Shown here in pieces: positions 10,830-18,767 of a stretch of DNA of 64,000 bases. Location: positions 4,960,001-5,024,000 of the forward strand of contig NZ_CP030053.1 in NCBI RefSeq assembly GCF_004114955.1. The letters run 5' to 3'. This DNA comes from Bradyrhizobium guangzhouense (GTDB taxonomy: Bacteria; Pseudomonadota; Alphaproteobacteria; Rhizobiales; Xanthobacteraceae). Numbering within the stretch: position 1 is the first letter of the stretch; each line of letters starts with the position of its first letter. The translations under genes and the position numbers were made by a program. The notes under the pieces are model-generated. The model worked only from the letters and a program-made list of their open reading frames with translations. It made no database searches and was not told where the DNA came from.

Positions 10830-12542
10830 CTATCGCGCCGCCGGCCTATCCGTCTGAGAAATCGCGGATTTATCGTCGGCGCTCGACAGCGAGGGCTGCT
10901 CGATCGCGCGGATGTTGGGGTCGTCGCGACGCTTCTCGGCATCTTCACGTTTAGTTGTAGCAGCGGCGGCCGCGACCGGCGTCGTGCTGTCGGCCGGAAC
11001 GGTCATGACCGCGGCAAACGCATCGGGCTCGCCGTCGCCAAAGAGGTCGTCACGCCCGGGTGAACCGAGGTCGCGCGCCGTCTTCGCCAGCGTCATGCGC
11101 AGCGCTTCCGGCTTCAGGGTGTAATTGCGTTCCAGCAGCAATGCCGCGACTCCGGAGACATAGGCCGCCGAGAACGAGGTGCCCGACGTGATCTGGTATT
11201 TGCCGTCAGGCGCCGGCAGGAAAATGTCGACGCCGGGCGCGGCCAGCGCGATGTAATTGCCGCGGTTGGACGCGGTGAACAACTTGTCCTGCTGGTCGGT
11301 CGCGCTGACGGCGATCACGTTGGGATTTGCAGCAGGATAGAGCGGCGGCGATTTGGCGCCGGCATTGCCGGCGGCCGCGATCAGTACCAGGCCACGTTCG
11401 GCGCTGGCCGCGATCGCACGCTCGATCACGGCGTCCTTCGGGCCGGCAAAGCTCATATTGACGATCTGGGCGCCGTGCTCGGCGGCGTAGTTGAGCGAGC
11501 GCAGGATGATGTAGGACGAACTCTCCGCACCGCCGGCGGTGCCGCCGAAAGCTCTGATGGCGATGATGCGTGCTTCCGGCGCGCTGCCCATCAGCTTGGC
11601 ATGGGCCACGATGGCACCCGCAATACCGGTGCCATGGACATGGGCGCCCTCGCTACTGCCAAGAGCGTCGAAAACGTCGGCAATGGAATTGGCCAGTTCG
11701 GGATGCTTGGCGTCGATGCCAGAATCGATCACGGCAATCGTGACATTGGCGCCGTGTACCAGCGTGTGCGCTTGCGGCAGATGCAGCTTGGACAGCGCGT
11801 ATTGCGCCGGATCTCCTTCGGTCGGCACCGCCGGCTTCTGATCCTGCAGCACGTAACGGAAGTTCGGCTGAAGCGAGCGCACGCTCGCGTCGGCCGCGAA
11901 CTCGCGCCGAACAGTCTCGTAAGAGCGGCCGTCGGTGATGCGGAACAGGCCGACCGTGGCCGCGATCAGCGGGAAGGTTTCGGACGACACGCGGGTCAGG
12001 CCGTGGCGCCGGGCGAGCTCGTCGGCTTCAGCCGGCGACAGCGCGCCATCGATCTCGGCCACGAATTCATTGGCGAAACTGCGGGACGTGATCGCGGCGG
12101 GCGTGGCGTTGCCCCGTCCCTTGCCGGCGCTCTTCCTGGCCGACTTTCCGGACCCGTCGCCGCCGCCTTTCGGCTGGCCGAGGCACTCCCCGTCGGCATC
12201 GCGATAGGCGTTGGAACAGGCCGGATAGAGATTTGGCGAATAGCGCGCGTAGGGCAGCACGGGGTTCACGGAACTCGGCGCGATCCGCGCGATGGTATGA
12301 ACCGTCGGCGTCACGTGCAGTGTCGGCGTCAGGTGCGGACCGTGATCGCCGCCGCCTACGGCTCTCGCCGCGACACTCGCAGAGATCGTCGGCGTACGCG
12401 ACGGAACGCTGATCGTCGGCGTGCGCATGATCGCCTGGGCCTGCGCCACTCCGATGCCGAGACAGGCGGCGAGCAGGAGCGCGGCTCCAGCCGAGGAAGC
12501 GTAGGTGCCGGCTCGCAGCTTACTCTCGGACTTGCGCATCAT
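10830..12542 (-). CDS. Exported subtilisin-like serine protease (S8)
   Basis: 570-residue S8 peptidase. The N-terminus is hydrophobic (residues 18-38) with both a possible lipobox LAAC (C27) and an AQAQA cleavage site, so it is secreted or lipid-anchored. Residues 40-85 carry several TPT repeats and a Gly/Lys-rich linker follows. A propeptide-like domain lies at about 158-232. The catalytic domain has D273 (VIDSGID), H303 (HVHGTGIAG), oxyanion Asn in AAGNAG (about 393) and S456 (SGTSFSAAY). The tail after about 520 is charged and low-complexity. It is the third gene of an operon with an anti-sigma and an ECF sigma factor; the anti-sigma stop is 14 nt upstream. A second ATG follows immediately (12539). 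Confidence 0.93.
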   Translation of the reverse strand: MMRKSESKLRAGTYASSAGAALLLAACLGIGVAQAQAIMRTPTISVPSRTPTISASVAARAVGGGDHGPHLTPTLHVTPTVHTIARIAPSSVNPVLPYARYSPNLYPACSNAYRDADGECLGQPKGGGDGSGKSARKSAGKGRGNATPAAITSRSFANEFVAEIDGALSPAEADELARRHGLTRVSSETFPLIAATVGLFRITDGRSYETVRREFAADASVRSLQPNFRYVLQDQKPAVPTEGDPAQYALSKLHLPQAHTLVHGANVTIAVIDSGIDAKHPELANSIADVFDALGSSEGAHVHGTGIAGAIVAHAKLMGSAPEARIIAIRAFGGTAGGAESSSYIILRSLNYAAEHGAQIVNMSFAGPKDAVIERAIAASAERGLVLIAAAGNAGAKSPPLYPAANPNVIAVSATDQQDKLFTASNRGNYIALAAPGVDIFLPAPDGKYQITSGTSFSAAYVSGVAALLLERNYTLKPEALRMTLAKTARDLGSPGRDDLFGDGEPDAFAAVMTVPADSTTPVAAAAATTKREDAEKRRDDPNIRAIEQPSLSSADDKSAISQTDRPAAR

Positions 12543-12556
12543 TGGGACAGGCGCGC

Positions 12557-13249
12557 TTACGGCGCCGCCACGGCGAGGTTGACGAACTTCTCACGCTGCA
12601 TTCTGGCAAGCAGCGCGGTGAGCTCGTCCTGGCTCATCGCCTTGTCGAACTGCAGGCGGAACATGCCGCCTTTGGCATCGCCGATGATCGAGGCCTGGTA
12701 GCTGTCGAGCAATGCGGTGATGTCGCCGACGCGCGCCTCGGGCGTGAAGCGCACGAGCGCCCGCGAAGGCGCAGCCGCACCTAGCTCGCGCGTGATCGGC
12801 GCACCGGTCGAGAGCGATGCGGTCTGGAACGTCGCGGTCTGCGTCTTCATCAAGACGGCGCCGATGATGCCGGCCTGCAGCAGCAGCGCGATGGCGCCCA
12901 GGCTCGCCGACCAGGCCAGCGTGCGCGGCGAAAGGCTCGCAAAGAACGTGGCGATGCGTGCCGACAGCGGCAGCGAACCGGTCGCGCGCGCCGGCTCGGC
13001 GTCGATCGCGGCGAACAACTTCTGCATCGCGCGCGCCGACGGTGCGCCCAGGCTCTCATTCAGGTGGATGGTCTCTTCATATTCGCCGCGGATCGCCGCA
13101 TATTGCTTTGCGAGCTCCGGATCGCTGGCGAGCGCTTCCTCGACGCGGCGCGTATCGCGCGCGTTCAACGTGCCGGCGGCATGCCATGGCAGCAGCAACT
13201 CGATCTCACTGGGCTCTTGCTGCAGCATCTTCTTGCTCAAAGCCATCAT
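12557..13249 (-). CDS. Membrane anti-sigma factor with subtilase-propeptide-like periplasmic domain
   Basis: 230-residue membrane protein. The cytoplasmic part (about 1-108) has the anti-sigma layout: LLLPWHAAGTLNARDTRRVEEAL near residue 18 is a helical sigma-binding segment without zinc ligands. One transmembrane helix spans about 111-134. The periplasmic part (about 163-227) runs RALVRFTP, a helix ITALLDSYQA, GGMFRLQF, then a helix SQDELTALLARM and KFVNLA. This alpha/beta order resembles inhibitor-I9 or subtilase propeptide domains. It overlaps the upstream sigma gene by 4 nt (ATGA), so it is the cognate anti-sigma. The propeptide resemblance is my inference by eye. Confidence 0.85.
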   Translation of the reverse strand: MMALSKKMLQQEPSEIELLLPWHAAGTLNARDTRRVEEALASDPELAKQYAAIRGEYEETIHLNESLGAPSARAMQKLFAAIDAEPARATGSLPLSARIATFFASLSPRTLAWSASLGAIALLLQAGIIGAVLMKTQTATFQTASLSTGAPITRELGAAAPSRALVRFTPEARVGDITALLDSYQASIIGDAKGGMFRLQFDKAMSQDELTALLARMQREKFVNLAVAAP

Positions 13250-13815
13250 GGCCAGCCTCGCTCAATGCCGGCTGCCTTCAGCAGTTCGGCCAATTTCTTG
13301 CGCGCATAGAACAAGCGCGTCTTTACCGTGTTCTCCGGGATTCCGACGATTTCGGCCACTTCCTCCACGGACTTCTCGTGGTAGTAGACGAGGTCGACGA
13401 TTTCCCGATGGTCCGGCGAGAGGCCCGTCAGACACTCCCGCAACGCCACGCTCGTATCCTTCTTCTGCACCGCCGTTTCCGGATCGTCGGATGAATCCTC
13501 GATCGCGTTGGCGGCTTCGTCGTCCAGTTCAAAGTCCTTTCTGCGCCGGAGCGCCGACAGGGCCTTGAATCGGGTGATTGCCAAGAGCCAGGTGGAAACG
13601 GCGGATCGGCCCTCGAACTTGCCGGCCTGACGCCAGACGTCGAGAAACACCTCGCTGATGAGGTCTTCCGCCGTCTGCTCGTCCCGCACGAGCCGCAGAC
13701 CGAACCTGTACACCCTGACATGGTGCCGCCCGTACAGCACCTGCATCGCGAGCCGGTCACCTTGGGCGATCCTGGCGATCAGGACCTCGTCCGTAGCCGC
13801 CTGTGTCACGCTCAA
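13246..13815 (-). CDS. ECF RNA polymerase sigma factor
   Basis: About 189 residues with sigma region 2 (AEDLISEVFLDVWRQAGKF, FEGRSAVSTWLLAI) and region 4 (LSPDHREIVDLVYYHEKSVEEVAEIVGIPENTVKTRLFYARKKL). It directs RNA polymerase to its own regulon and is probably held by the anti-sigma that overlaps it by 4 nt. The upstream-most start is TTG at 13815; a GTG two codons in (13809) is an alternative, and no in-frame ATG lies upstream. A GAACC-N16-CGAC element on the minus strand 20 nt upstream may be its autoregulated promoter. Gene order is sigma, anti-sigma, subtilase. Confidence 0.93.
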   Translation of the reverse strand: MSVTQAATDEVLIARIAQGDRLAMQVLYGRHHVRVYRFGLRLVRDEQTAEDLISEVFLDVWRQAGKFEGRSAVSTWLLAITRFKALSALRRRKDFELDDEAANAIEDSSDDPETAVQKKDTSVALRECLTGLSPDHREIVDLVYYHEKSVEEVAEIVGIPENTVKTRLFYARKKLAELLKAAGIERGWP

Positions 13816-13834
13816 AGCCCGTCTCGCAAGATTG

Positions 13835-13859
13835 GTCGGGTCGATGCGGGGGAGGGTTC
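13835..13859 (-). promoter_or_regulatory. Candidate ECF-type promoter of the sigma operon
   Basis: On the minus strand GAACC (13859-13855), a 16-bp spacer and CGAC (13838-13835) lie 20 nt before the TTG start. Architecture equals that of the ecfF promoter in this window, but each element is short and the match may be chance. Confidence 0.3.
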
Positions 13860-13906
13860 GACGGGAGGAGTGAAATTCTTCAACCTACCGCAGTCATACG
13901 GGGATT

Positions 13907-13924
13907 TGTGTGATCTACCACACA
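13907..13924. promoter_or_regulatory. 18-bp inverted repeat in the divergent control region
   Basis: TGTGTG (13907-13912) and CACACA (13919-13924) are perfect inverted complements around ATCTAC. The site lies between the divergently read sigma operon and diguanylate cyclase gene. It resembles a dimeric repressor or CRP-like operator, but the binding protein is unknown. Confidence 0.35.
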
Positions 13925-14253
13925 TACGCGCAATTTCCTTGTCCCGCCCGTGGCGGTCGGCCGTTTGGCTCAAAGACGGTAACATAATACGGAAACACTC
14001 TCTTCGGACTTGCCGCAGGCCGGCACAGACGGCCCGATAAAGCCGGGTCCATAACACGGCCCTGTGCACCTTATGTCGCACGGGGCCGGATTTGGTCCGC
14101 GATATCGCTTGCGATGCCTAATTGGCCGAAAATTCCGCGCCGCACGAAGGCCCCTCACCCGCGCCGTGTTCCCCGGATTCGGTGCAAAAGGATACCAAAC
14201 CTAAAGGCTTGCCACGTAGATTTTTTCGGCTGACATCCACCATTGGCGGGACC

Positions 14254-15411
14254 ATGAACACGGCTGCGACGTCCTTCCCGGAGAGGAGTGCCGCAGAGGC
14301 CGCGGATCTCGTCCTCACGCGTGAGGAGGCTGCACCCGGCGTGCTGGCGCGCCGGATCCGGCAGCGCCGGCAGATGTATGTCGGTCAGGTCGCGAGCTAT
14401 TCGCTCGGCGCCTTCGTGCTGCTGCTCTATGCCTATGACGGCGCCGTCCGTATTGAAGTACCGTCGCTGTTCTGGATCGGCGGCGTCACGATCATCGGCA
14501 TCTTCGTGGTGATGTCGGAGGCCGGCATCGGCGACAGGCACAACGACCATTATCTCACCGTCTTCCAGATCTCGGCGCATATGGCGCTGCAATTCATCTT
14601 CCTGGTGTCGGTGCCGACGATCGGGATCGCCTTCATCAGCGTGCTGTTCCTGATCTTCGCCTTCGGTACGCTGCGCATGACCTCGGTTCAGGCGATGCTG
14701 ACCTGGGCACTCGCGACCTGCGCCCTCGCGACCGTCTTCCTCGCCTCCGACCTGCCGATCGGCATGCCGGTCGCTACGCGGCTTCAGCGGACGGCCTCGA
14801 TGCTGTGCTTCGTGCTGGTGATCGGCCAGTGCGCCTTCCTCGGCCTGTTCGGCGCCACGCTGCGCAAGATCCTGTACCGGCGCAGCATCGAGCTGAAGGC
14901 CGCCTATCAGCGCATCGAGGAGCTGGCCGAGCTCGACGAGCTGACCGGCTCCTACAATCGCCGCTGCATCATGCGACTGCTCGACACAGAGATCGAAAAG
15001 TCGCGGCAGGCGAATGTGCCCTGCGCCATCGCGCTGATCGATCTCGATTGGTTCAAGCGCATCAACGACGCCCACGGCCATCCCGTCGGCGACGAGGTGC
15101 TGCGGACCTTTGCCATCACCATCTTCGCCAACATCCGGCCCGATGACCGTTTTGGCCGCTATGGCGGCGAGGAATTTCTGCTGCTGCTGCCCGGCACCGC
15201 AAGCGAGGCTGCATCGCGCATGCTCGATCGGCTGCGCAGCATCGTCGCCGAGCTCGACTGGAGCGCATTTTCGCCCGGTATGCGCGTGACGATTTCCGCC
15301 GGCGTCGTGACGCTGCGCGCTAACGATACTGCCGACACGTTTCTCGCGCGCGCCGACAGCACGCTCTATTCCGCCAAAGCGCAAGGGCGCAACCGCATTG
15401 CCACGAGTTGA
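14254..15411 (+). CDS. Membrane-bound diguanylate cyclase (GGDEF)
   Basis: 385-residue protein making cyclic di-GMP from two GTP. A membrane sensor region with about five to six helices spans residues 42-205. A short coiled linker (IELKAAYQRIEELAELDELTG) leads into the GGDEF domain. The active motif is GGEEF (304-308). R295-P-D-D298 sits exactly five residues before it, which is the RxxD inhibitory site for product feedback. The conserved DxDxFKxxND-like LIDLDWFKRIND precedes it. I chose the ATG at 14254; a longer TTG-initiated frame from 14122 adds sequence with no domain signal. The DUF2336 gene follows 63 nt downstream. Confidence 0.92.
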   Translation: MNTAATSFPERSAAEAADLVLTREEAAPGVLARRIRQRRQMYVGQVASYSLGAFVLLLYAYDGAVRIEVPSLFWIGGVTIIGIFVVMSEAGIGDRHNDHYLTVFQISAHMALQFIFLVSVPTIGIAFISVLFLIFAFGTLRMTSVQAMLTWALATCALATVFLASDLPIGMPVATRLQRTASMLCFVLVIGQCAFLGLFGATLRKILYRRSIELKAAYQRIEELAELDELTGSYNRRCIMRLLDTEIEKSRQANVPCAIALIDLDWFKRINDAHGHPVGDEVLRTFAITIFANIRPDDRFGRYGGEEFLLLLPGTASEAASRMLDRLRSIVAELDWSAFSPGMRVTISAGVVTLRANDTADTFLARADSTLYSAKAQGRNRIATS

Positions 15412-15474
15412 CCAATCCATTTGTCGCCGGCACGTGAGAACACGCCGCCGGACCGAACGCTCCAGGACAGGGCT

Positions 15475-16575
15475 ATGAGATCCAAGACCGTCAAGTCATC
15501 CGCGAATTTGCTCGAGGAATTGCAGTCGGCGCTTGCGCACGGCACCGTCGCGCGCCGGGTCGAGACGCTACGCCGCGTCACCGATCTCTTCATCAACAAC
15601 GCCGTGGATTATTCCGACGATCATGTCCGCGTGTTCGACGACGTCTTTCAGTGCCTGATCGAGCAGATCGAAACCTCGGCAAAAGCATTGCTCGCCGATC
15701 GTCTCGCGCCGATCGGAGCCGCGCCGCCGCAAATCATCCGTACGCTGGCGCTCGACGACGTCATCGAAGTCGCAGGTCCCGTGCTGTCAAAGTCTGAGCG
15801 GCTGGACGAGACCACCCTGCTCGAGATCGCGCGCAGCAAGAGCCAGGCGCACCTCAAGGCGATCTCGCTGCGGCGGGTGCTGTCGGAGGCGCTGACCGAC
15901 GTGCTGGTCACGCGCGGCAACGAAGACGTGGTGCAGTCGACCGTCAACAACCACGGCGCCCGCCTTTCCGAGAGCAGCCTCGCCGATCTCGTCACGCGCG
16001 CCGAGCGCGACGACGACCTCGCCACCTGCATCGGCCTGCGGCCCGATTTGCCACGGCATCATTATCTGAAGCTCGTCGCCAAGGCTTCCCTGAGCGTTCG
16101 CAGGAAGCTGGAAGCGGCCCATCCCGAGCTTGCCAGCGAAGTATCGAGCGCGGTCCAGGAAGCGGCCCAGCGGGTCCGCACCGCTGCCATGACGAGGCAG
16201 ACCGAAATGGCGCGGGCGCTGGTGAAATCACTGCATGAGGACGGTCGCCTCAACGAATTCCAGGTCGCGACCTTCGCCGAGCAGGGCAAGTTCGACGAGG
16301 CCAATGCCGGGCTTGCGGCCCTCGCAGGGGTGTCGGTCGAGACCGCGGAGAACATGATGATCGAGAGCCGCACCGAGGGCCTGATGATCCTCGCCAAGGT
16401 CGCCGGCATGCAATGGTCGAGCGTGCGCGCGATCGTCGCCATGCGCGAAAAGCTCTCGGGCGGCTCGCAGACCGACATGCTGTCGCTGCGCGATACCTAC
16501 GAGGCCCTGCGCTCCTCCACCGCACAGCAGGTGCTGCGTTTCCACCGCATGCAGAACGCGACGTCCGCGGCTTAA
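15475..16575 (+). CDS. DUF2336 domain-containing protein
   Basis: 366-residue all-helical cytoplasmic protein of the alphaproteobacterial DUF2336 family, with HEAT-like repeats (for example VARRVETLRRVTDLFINN near the N-terminus and RLSESSLADLVTRAERDDDLA in the middle). The family's function is unknown; family members often sit beside signalling genes, here a diguanylate cyclase 63 nt upstream on the same strand. The start is the ATG at 15475 preceded by AGGACAGGG. Its stop overlaps the stop of the convergent osrA gene by 4 bp, so transcripts from the two sides collide. Confidence 0.85.
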   Translation: MRSKTVKSSANLLEELQSALAHGTVARRVETLRRVTDLFINNAVDYSDDHVRVFDDVFQCLIEQIETSAKALLADRLAPIGAAPPQIIRTLALDDVIEVAGPVLSKSERLDETTLLEIARSKSQAHLKAISLRRVLSEALTDVLVTRGNEDVVQSTVNNHGARLSESSLADLVTRAERDDDLATCIGLRPDLPRHHYLKLVAKASLSVRRKLEAAHPELASEVSSAVQEAAQRVRTAAMTRQTEMARALVKSLHEDGRLNEFQVATFAEQGKFDEANAGLAALAGVSVETAENMMIESRTEGLMILAKVAGMQWSSVRAIVAMREKLSGGSQTDMLSLRDTYEALRSSTAQQVLRFHRMQNATSAA

Positions 16576-17210
16576 TACCTCAGGATCTTCGATCCCACCG
16601 CCGCGCCGATCGCGGTCACGATCGCGGTCGCGATCGTGTACCAAGTCGCGACGAACAGCGGCGAGTCATCGGTGCAATGCGAGGCGTAGAGCGTGGCGGC
16701 GAGCCCGGCCGACAACAGACCGGCGAGCGCGCCGGCCTGGGCCGGTCGCGACGGCGCACCGTGGCGCAGGCCGAACAAGGCACCCGCGAGAAGCGGCAGC
16801 GACATCGCCGGGATCGCCAACATGCACCACCGCGAATTCTTGCCGACCAGCCGCATCGTCATCGGCATCGCCGGCGCCATCATCGCTTCGCTGCCGATCG
16901 CAACCGCAAGCAGGCCGACGGGCAGCAGCAGGAGCCAGCCCCACCCGCGCATCAGGGCTTCGGGCCGGGACAAATGCAGGCTGATGATGATCGCGGGGAT
17001 CGCCAGCGACAAAGTCACCGCGAACTTCGTATCGAAGAACGGGTTGTGCATCGCCGTCATCACGTCAGGCCGCACGCCCAGGAAGGTGGCGAAGATCAGG
17101 ATCGAGAACGGCGCCGCGACCAGCAGTCCCATGGTCAGCAGCGCGCCGACGCGCGGAGGGCGGCGGGCGTTGTCGGCCGCGAGCGTGCGAATGAGTTGAT
17201 CGGTATCCAT
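16572..17210 (-). CDS. osrA: OsrA/NrsF-type membrane anti-sigma factor (DUF1109)
   Basis: 212-residue polytopic protein with about six membrane helices, DUF1109/NrsF family, the redox-sensing anti-sigma factor of SigF/EcfF-type sigma factors. The two cysteines reported as essential for peroxide sensing in B. japonicum OsrA (as I remember, C129 and C179) are found here at exactly C129 (NSRWCM) and C179 (YASHCT). It lies 2 nt downstream of the sigma gene in one operon. It is convergent with the DUF2336 gene and their stop codons overlap. Confidence 0.93.
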   Translation of the reverse strand: MDTDQLIRTLAADNARRPPRVGALLTMGLLVAAPFSILIFATFLGVRPDVMTAMHNPFFDTKFAVTLSLAIPAIIISLHLSRPEALMRGWGWLLLLPVGLLAVAIGSEAMMAPAMPMTMRLVGKNSRWCMLAIPAMSLPLLAGALFGLRHGAPSRPAQAGALAGLLSAGLAATLYASHCTDDSPLFVATWYTIATAIVTAIGAAVGSKILRY

Positions 17211-17212
17211 GA

Positions 17213-17758
17213 CTAGTGGTCCCGTAGTTTGGCGGTCAGGGCCGCGAGCCCCCGATGCAGCGCGACGCGCACCGCACCTTCGCTCATCGCAAATTTCGTC
17301 GCCGTATCCTTGATCGAGGCGCTGTCGACCGCAATCGACTGCAACACGTCGCGCTGGCGCTGCGGCAGCGTGTTGAGCTGGGCGGTGACCTCGCCCGCCG
17401 AGGCCGTCTCCTGCGGCGCCTCCCCGGGCAGCGTCTCGGCGAAATCGTCGATGTTGACGAAGACGCGCCGGCCGCGGCGCCTGAGCGCATCGATCAGCTT
17501 GTTGCGCGCGATCGCGAACAGCCAGGGGGCGAAGGGGGCTTCGCTGTCCCAGGTGTGCCGCTTCAGATGCACCGCCAACAAGATTTCCTGCACGATATCC
17601 TCGGCCTGATCGGGAGGCTGCCCGGCACGCGCCAAGCCGCGCCTCGCAGCAGCGCGCAGCACCGGTGTGACCGCTCTCAACAGGCGATGATACGCAGCAT
17701 CATCCCCCGTCATGGCCGACCGCATCAGGTCGGTCCATTCGTCCTCACGTCCGCGCAC
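17213..17758 (-). CDS. ecfF: ECF sigma factor EcfF (SigF-like), oxidative stress
   Basis: 181-residue sigma factor with region 2 (QAEDIVQEILLAVHLKRHTW, WLFAIARNKLIDALRRR) and region 4 (LPQRQRDVLQSIAVDSASIKDTATKFAMSEGAVRVALHRGL). By homology it controls genes induced by reactive oxygen and is restrained by OsrA, encoded immediately downstream. The GTG at 17758 is preceded by TAGGAG at 5-nt spacing. The longer TTG start at 17794 would lie inside the recognisable promoter (17778-17802), so the GTG is the better choice. Confidence 0.92.
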   Translation of the reverse strand: MRGREDEWTDLMRSAMTGDDAAYHRLLRAVTPVLRAAARRGLARAGQPPDQAEDIVQEILLAVHLKRHTWDSEAPFAPWLFAIARNKLIDALRRRGRRVFVNIDDFAETLPGEAPQETASAGEVTAQLNTLPQRQRDVLQSIAVDSASIKDTATKFAMSEGAVRVALHRGLAALTAKLRDH

Positions 17759-17777
17759 GCGCGCTCCTACACGGCAA

Positions 17778-17802
17778 TTCGGCCGCTCTTTCAATTTGTT
17801 AC
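17778..17802 (-). promoter_or_regulatory. Putative EcfF-dependent promoter of ecfF-osrA
   Basis: On the minus strand GTAAC (17802-17798), exactly 16 bp, then CGAA (17781-17778), 20 nt before the GTG start. This is close to the GTAACC-N16-CGAA consensus I recall for SigF of Caulobacter, so the operon is probably autoregulated. Confidence 0.65.
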
Positions 17803-18048
17803 ATCGCCAACCCTGAAATCACGAAATCGTGATCAGAGCGCCGCCAGGGAATCCGGACCCCACCGGGAAAAGACCGGAGGCTCATAACACCGATCGGTCC
17901 GTCCCGCATCTGGGGGCGCTGCGGTGTCCGTCAGTTTGCCGCCTTTTTGCCCGGTGTGGCCCGAAGATTCCCATTTTTTGCCCCGCTGTCGTCATGCCCC
18001 GGGGTCTCTGTTCGCATCCGGGACGGGCGAATTGGGGAGATCGTCAAC

Positions 18049-18735
18049 ATGATGAAAGCCAGCGGGCGCGCGGCATGGATTGTTCTGGCCGGGCTATTTT
18101 TGCTGTCCGGAGGCGCGGCTCAGGCGGCGCCGAGCTCTGCCACGAGCGCCAAGCCGGACAGCGCGAGCAAGCAGGCCGATGCAGGCAAGCAGCGGCACCA
18201 CGCCTCTCGCCGCCATACCGGGAACAAGACGGCGGAAAAACCCGACGACAAGACCGGCAAGACCAATAGTGCGGACGCGACGCCGCAGGCCGGCGAGGCC
18301 AAGACGGACAACACGACGGACAACAAGACCGACAGCGACGCGCAGGCCTCGAGCCAGATGCCGCCGGAGGTCGCCAACGCCAACGCTCAGCTCCCCGCGG
18401 CGGATGCGCCGCCTGCGGCTGCAGCCTCGGCGATGACCGGCCGGGCCAACGACAATGTGCAGGCCGCAGCCGATAATACCGCCGCGCCCGGTGCCGAGAA
18501 CCAGCTCGTGCCGCCCGACCAGCTCAACGACCTCGACCGCGCCCTGCAGCAGGACAACCCGCCCGCGCAGAAGGCGGTGATCGCCGCGACCGACGCGCAG
18601 CCACGCCCGGCCCCGGTCATGGCGAGCAGCCAGCCGAGCTCGGCCTGGGACCAGAGCTCCCTGATCGGCAAGATCTTCATCGGCGTCGGCACGCTGCTGA
18701 CATTGGCCTCGGCCGCGCGCATGTTCATGGCCTGA
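18049..18735 (+). CDS. Exported low-complexity protein with C-terminal membrane anchor
   Basis: 228-residue protein of unknown function. It has a signal peptide (residues 1-26, ending GGAAQA), then a long hydrophilic stretch rich in Ala, Asp, Lys, Thr, Gln and Asn (about 27-195), and one hydrophobic C-terminal helix (KIFIGVGTLLTLASAARMFMA). Such a design suggests an envelope spacer or scaffold protein. The start is ATG 18049 with GGGGAGA upstream; an ATG follows at once. It is divergent from ecfF, 290 bp away. A 13-bp tandem repeat and a hairpin follow its stop. Confidence 0.7.
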   Translation: MMKASGRAAWIVLAGLFLLSGGAAQAAPSSATSAKPDSASKQADAGKQRHHASRRHTGNKTAEKPDDKTGKTNSADATPQAGEAKTDNTTDNKTDSDAQASSQMPPEVANANAQLPAADAPPAAAASAMTGRANDNVQAAADNTAAPGAENQLVPPDQLNDLDRALQQDNPPAQKAVIAATDAQPRPAPVMASSQPSSAWDQSSLIGKIFIGVGTLLTLASAARMFMA

Positions 18736-18759
18736 TTTCTTGGCCAGATTTCTTGGCCT
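18734..18759 (+). repeat. Two 13-bp tandem units overlapping a stop codon
   Basis: GATTTCTTGGCC occurs at 18734-18745 and 18747-18758, with a third degenerate unit (GATCGCTTGG) directly after. The first unit overlaps the stop codon of the upstream gene. Confidence 0.7.
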
Positions 18760-18767
18760 GATCGCTT

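Larger units (their letters stand above)
13816..14253. other. Divergent intergenic region, 438 bp
   Basis: Separates the minus-strand sigma operon from the plus-strand cyclase. Apart from the candidate ECF promoter (13835-13859) and inverted repeat (13907-13924) I see no gene. The frame open from 14122 is a read-through of the cyclase frame. Confidence 0.6.

Noticed and set aside
10505..10948. 147-codon minus-strand frame covering the terminator region
   Set aside because: It overlaps the protease 3' end in another frame, crosses the terminator and is Arg/Ser-rich.
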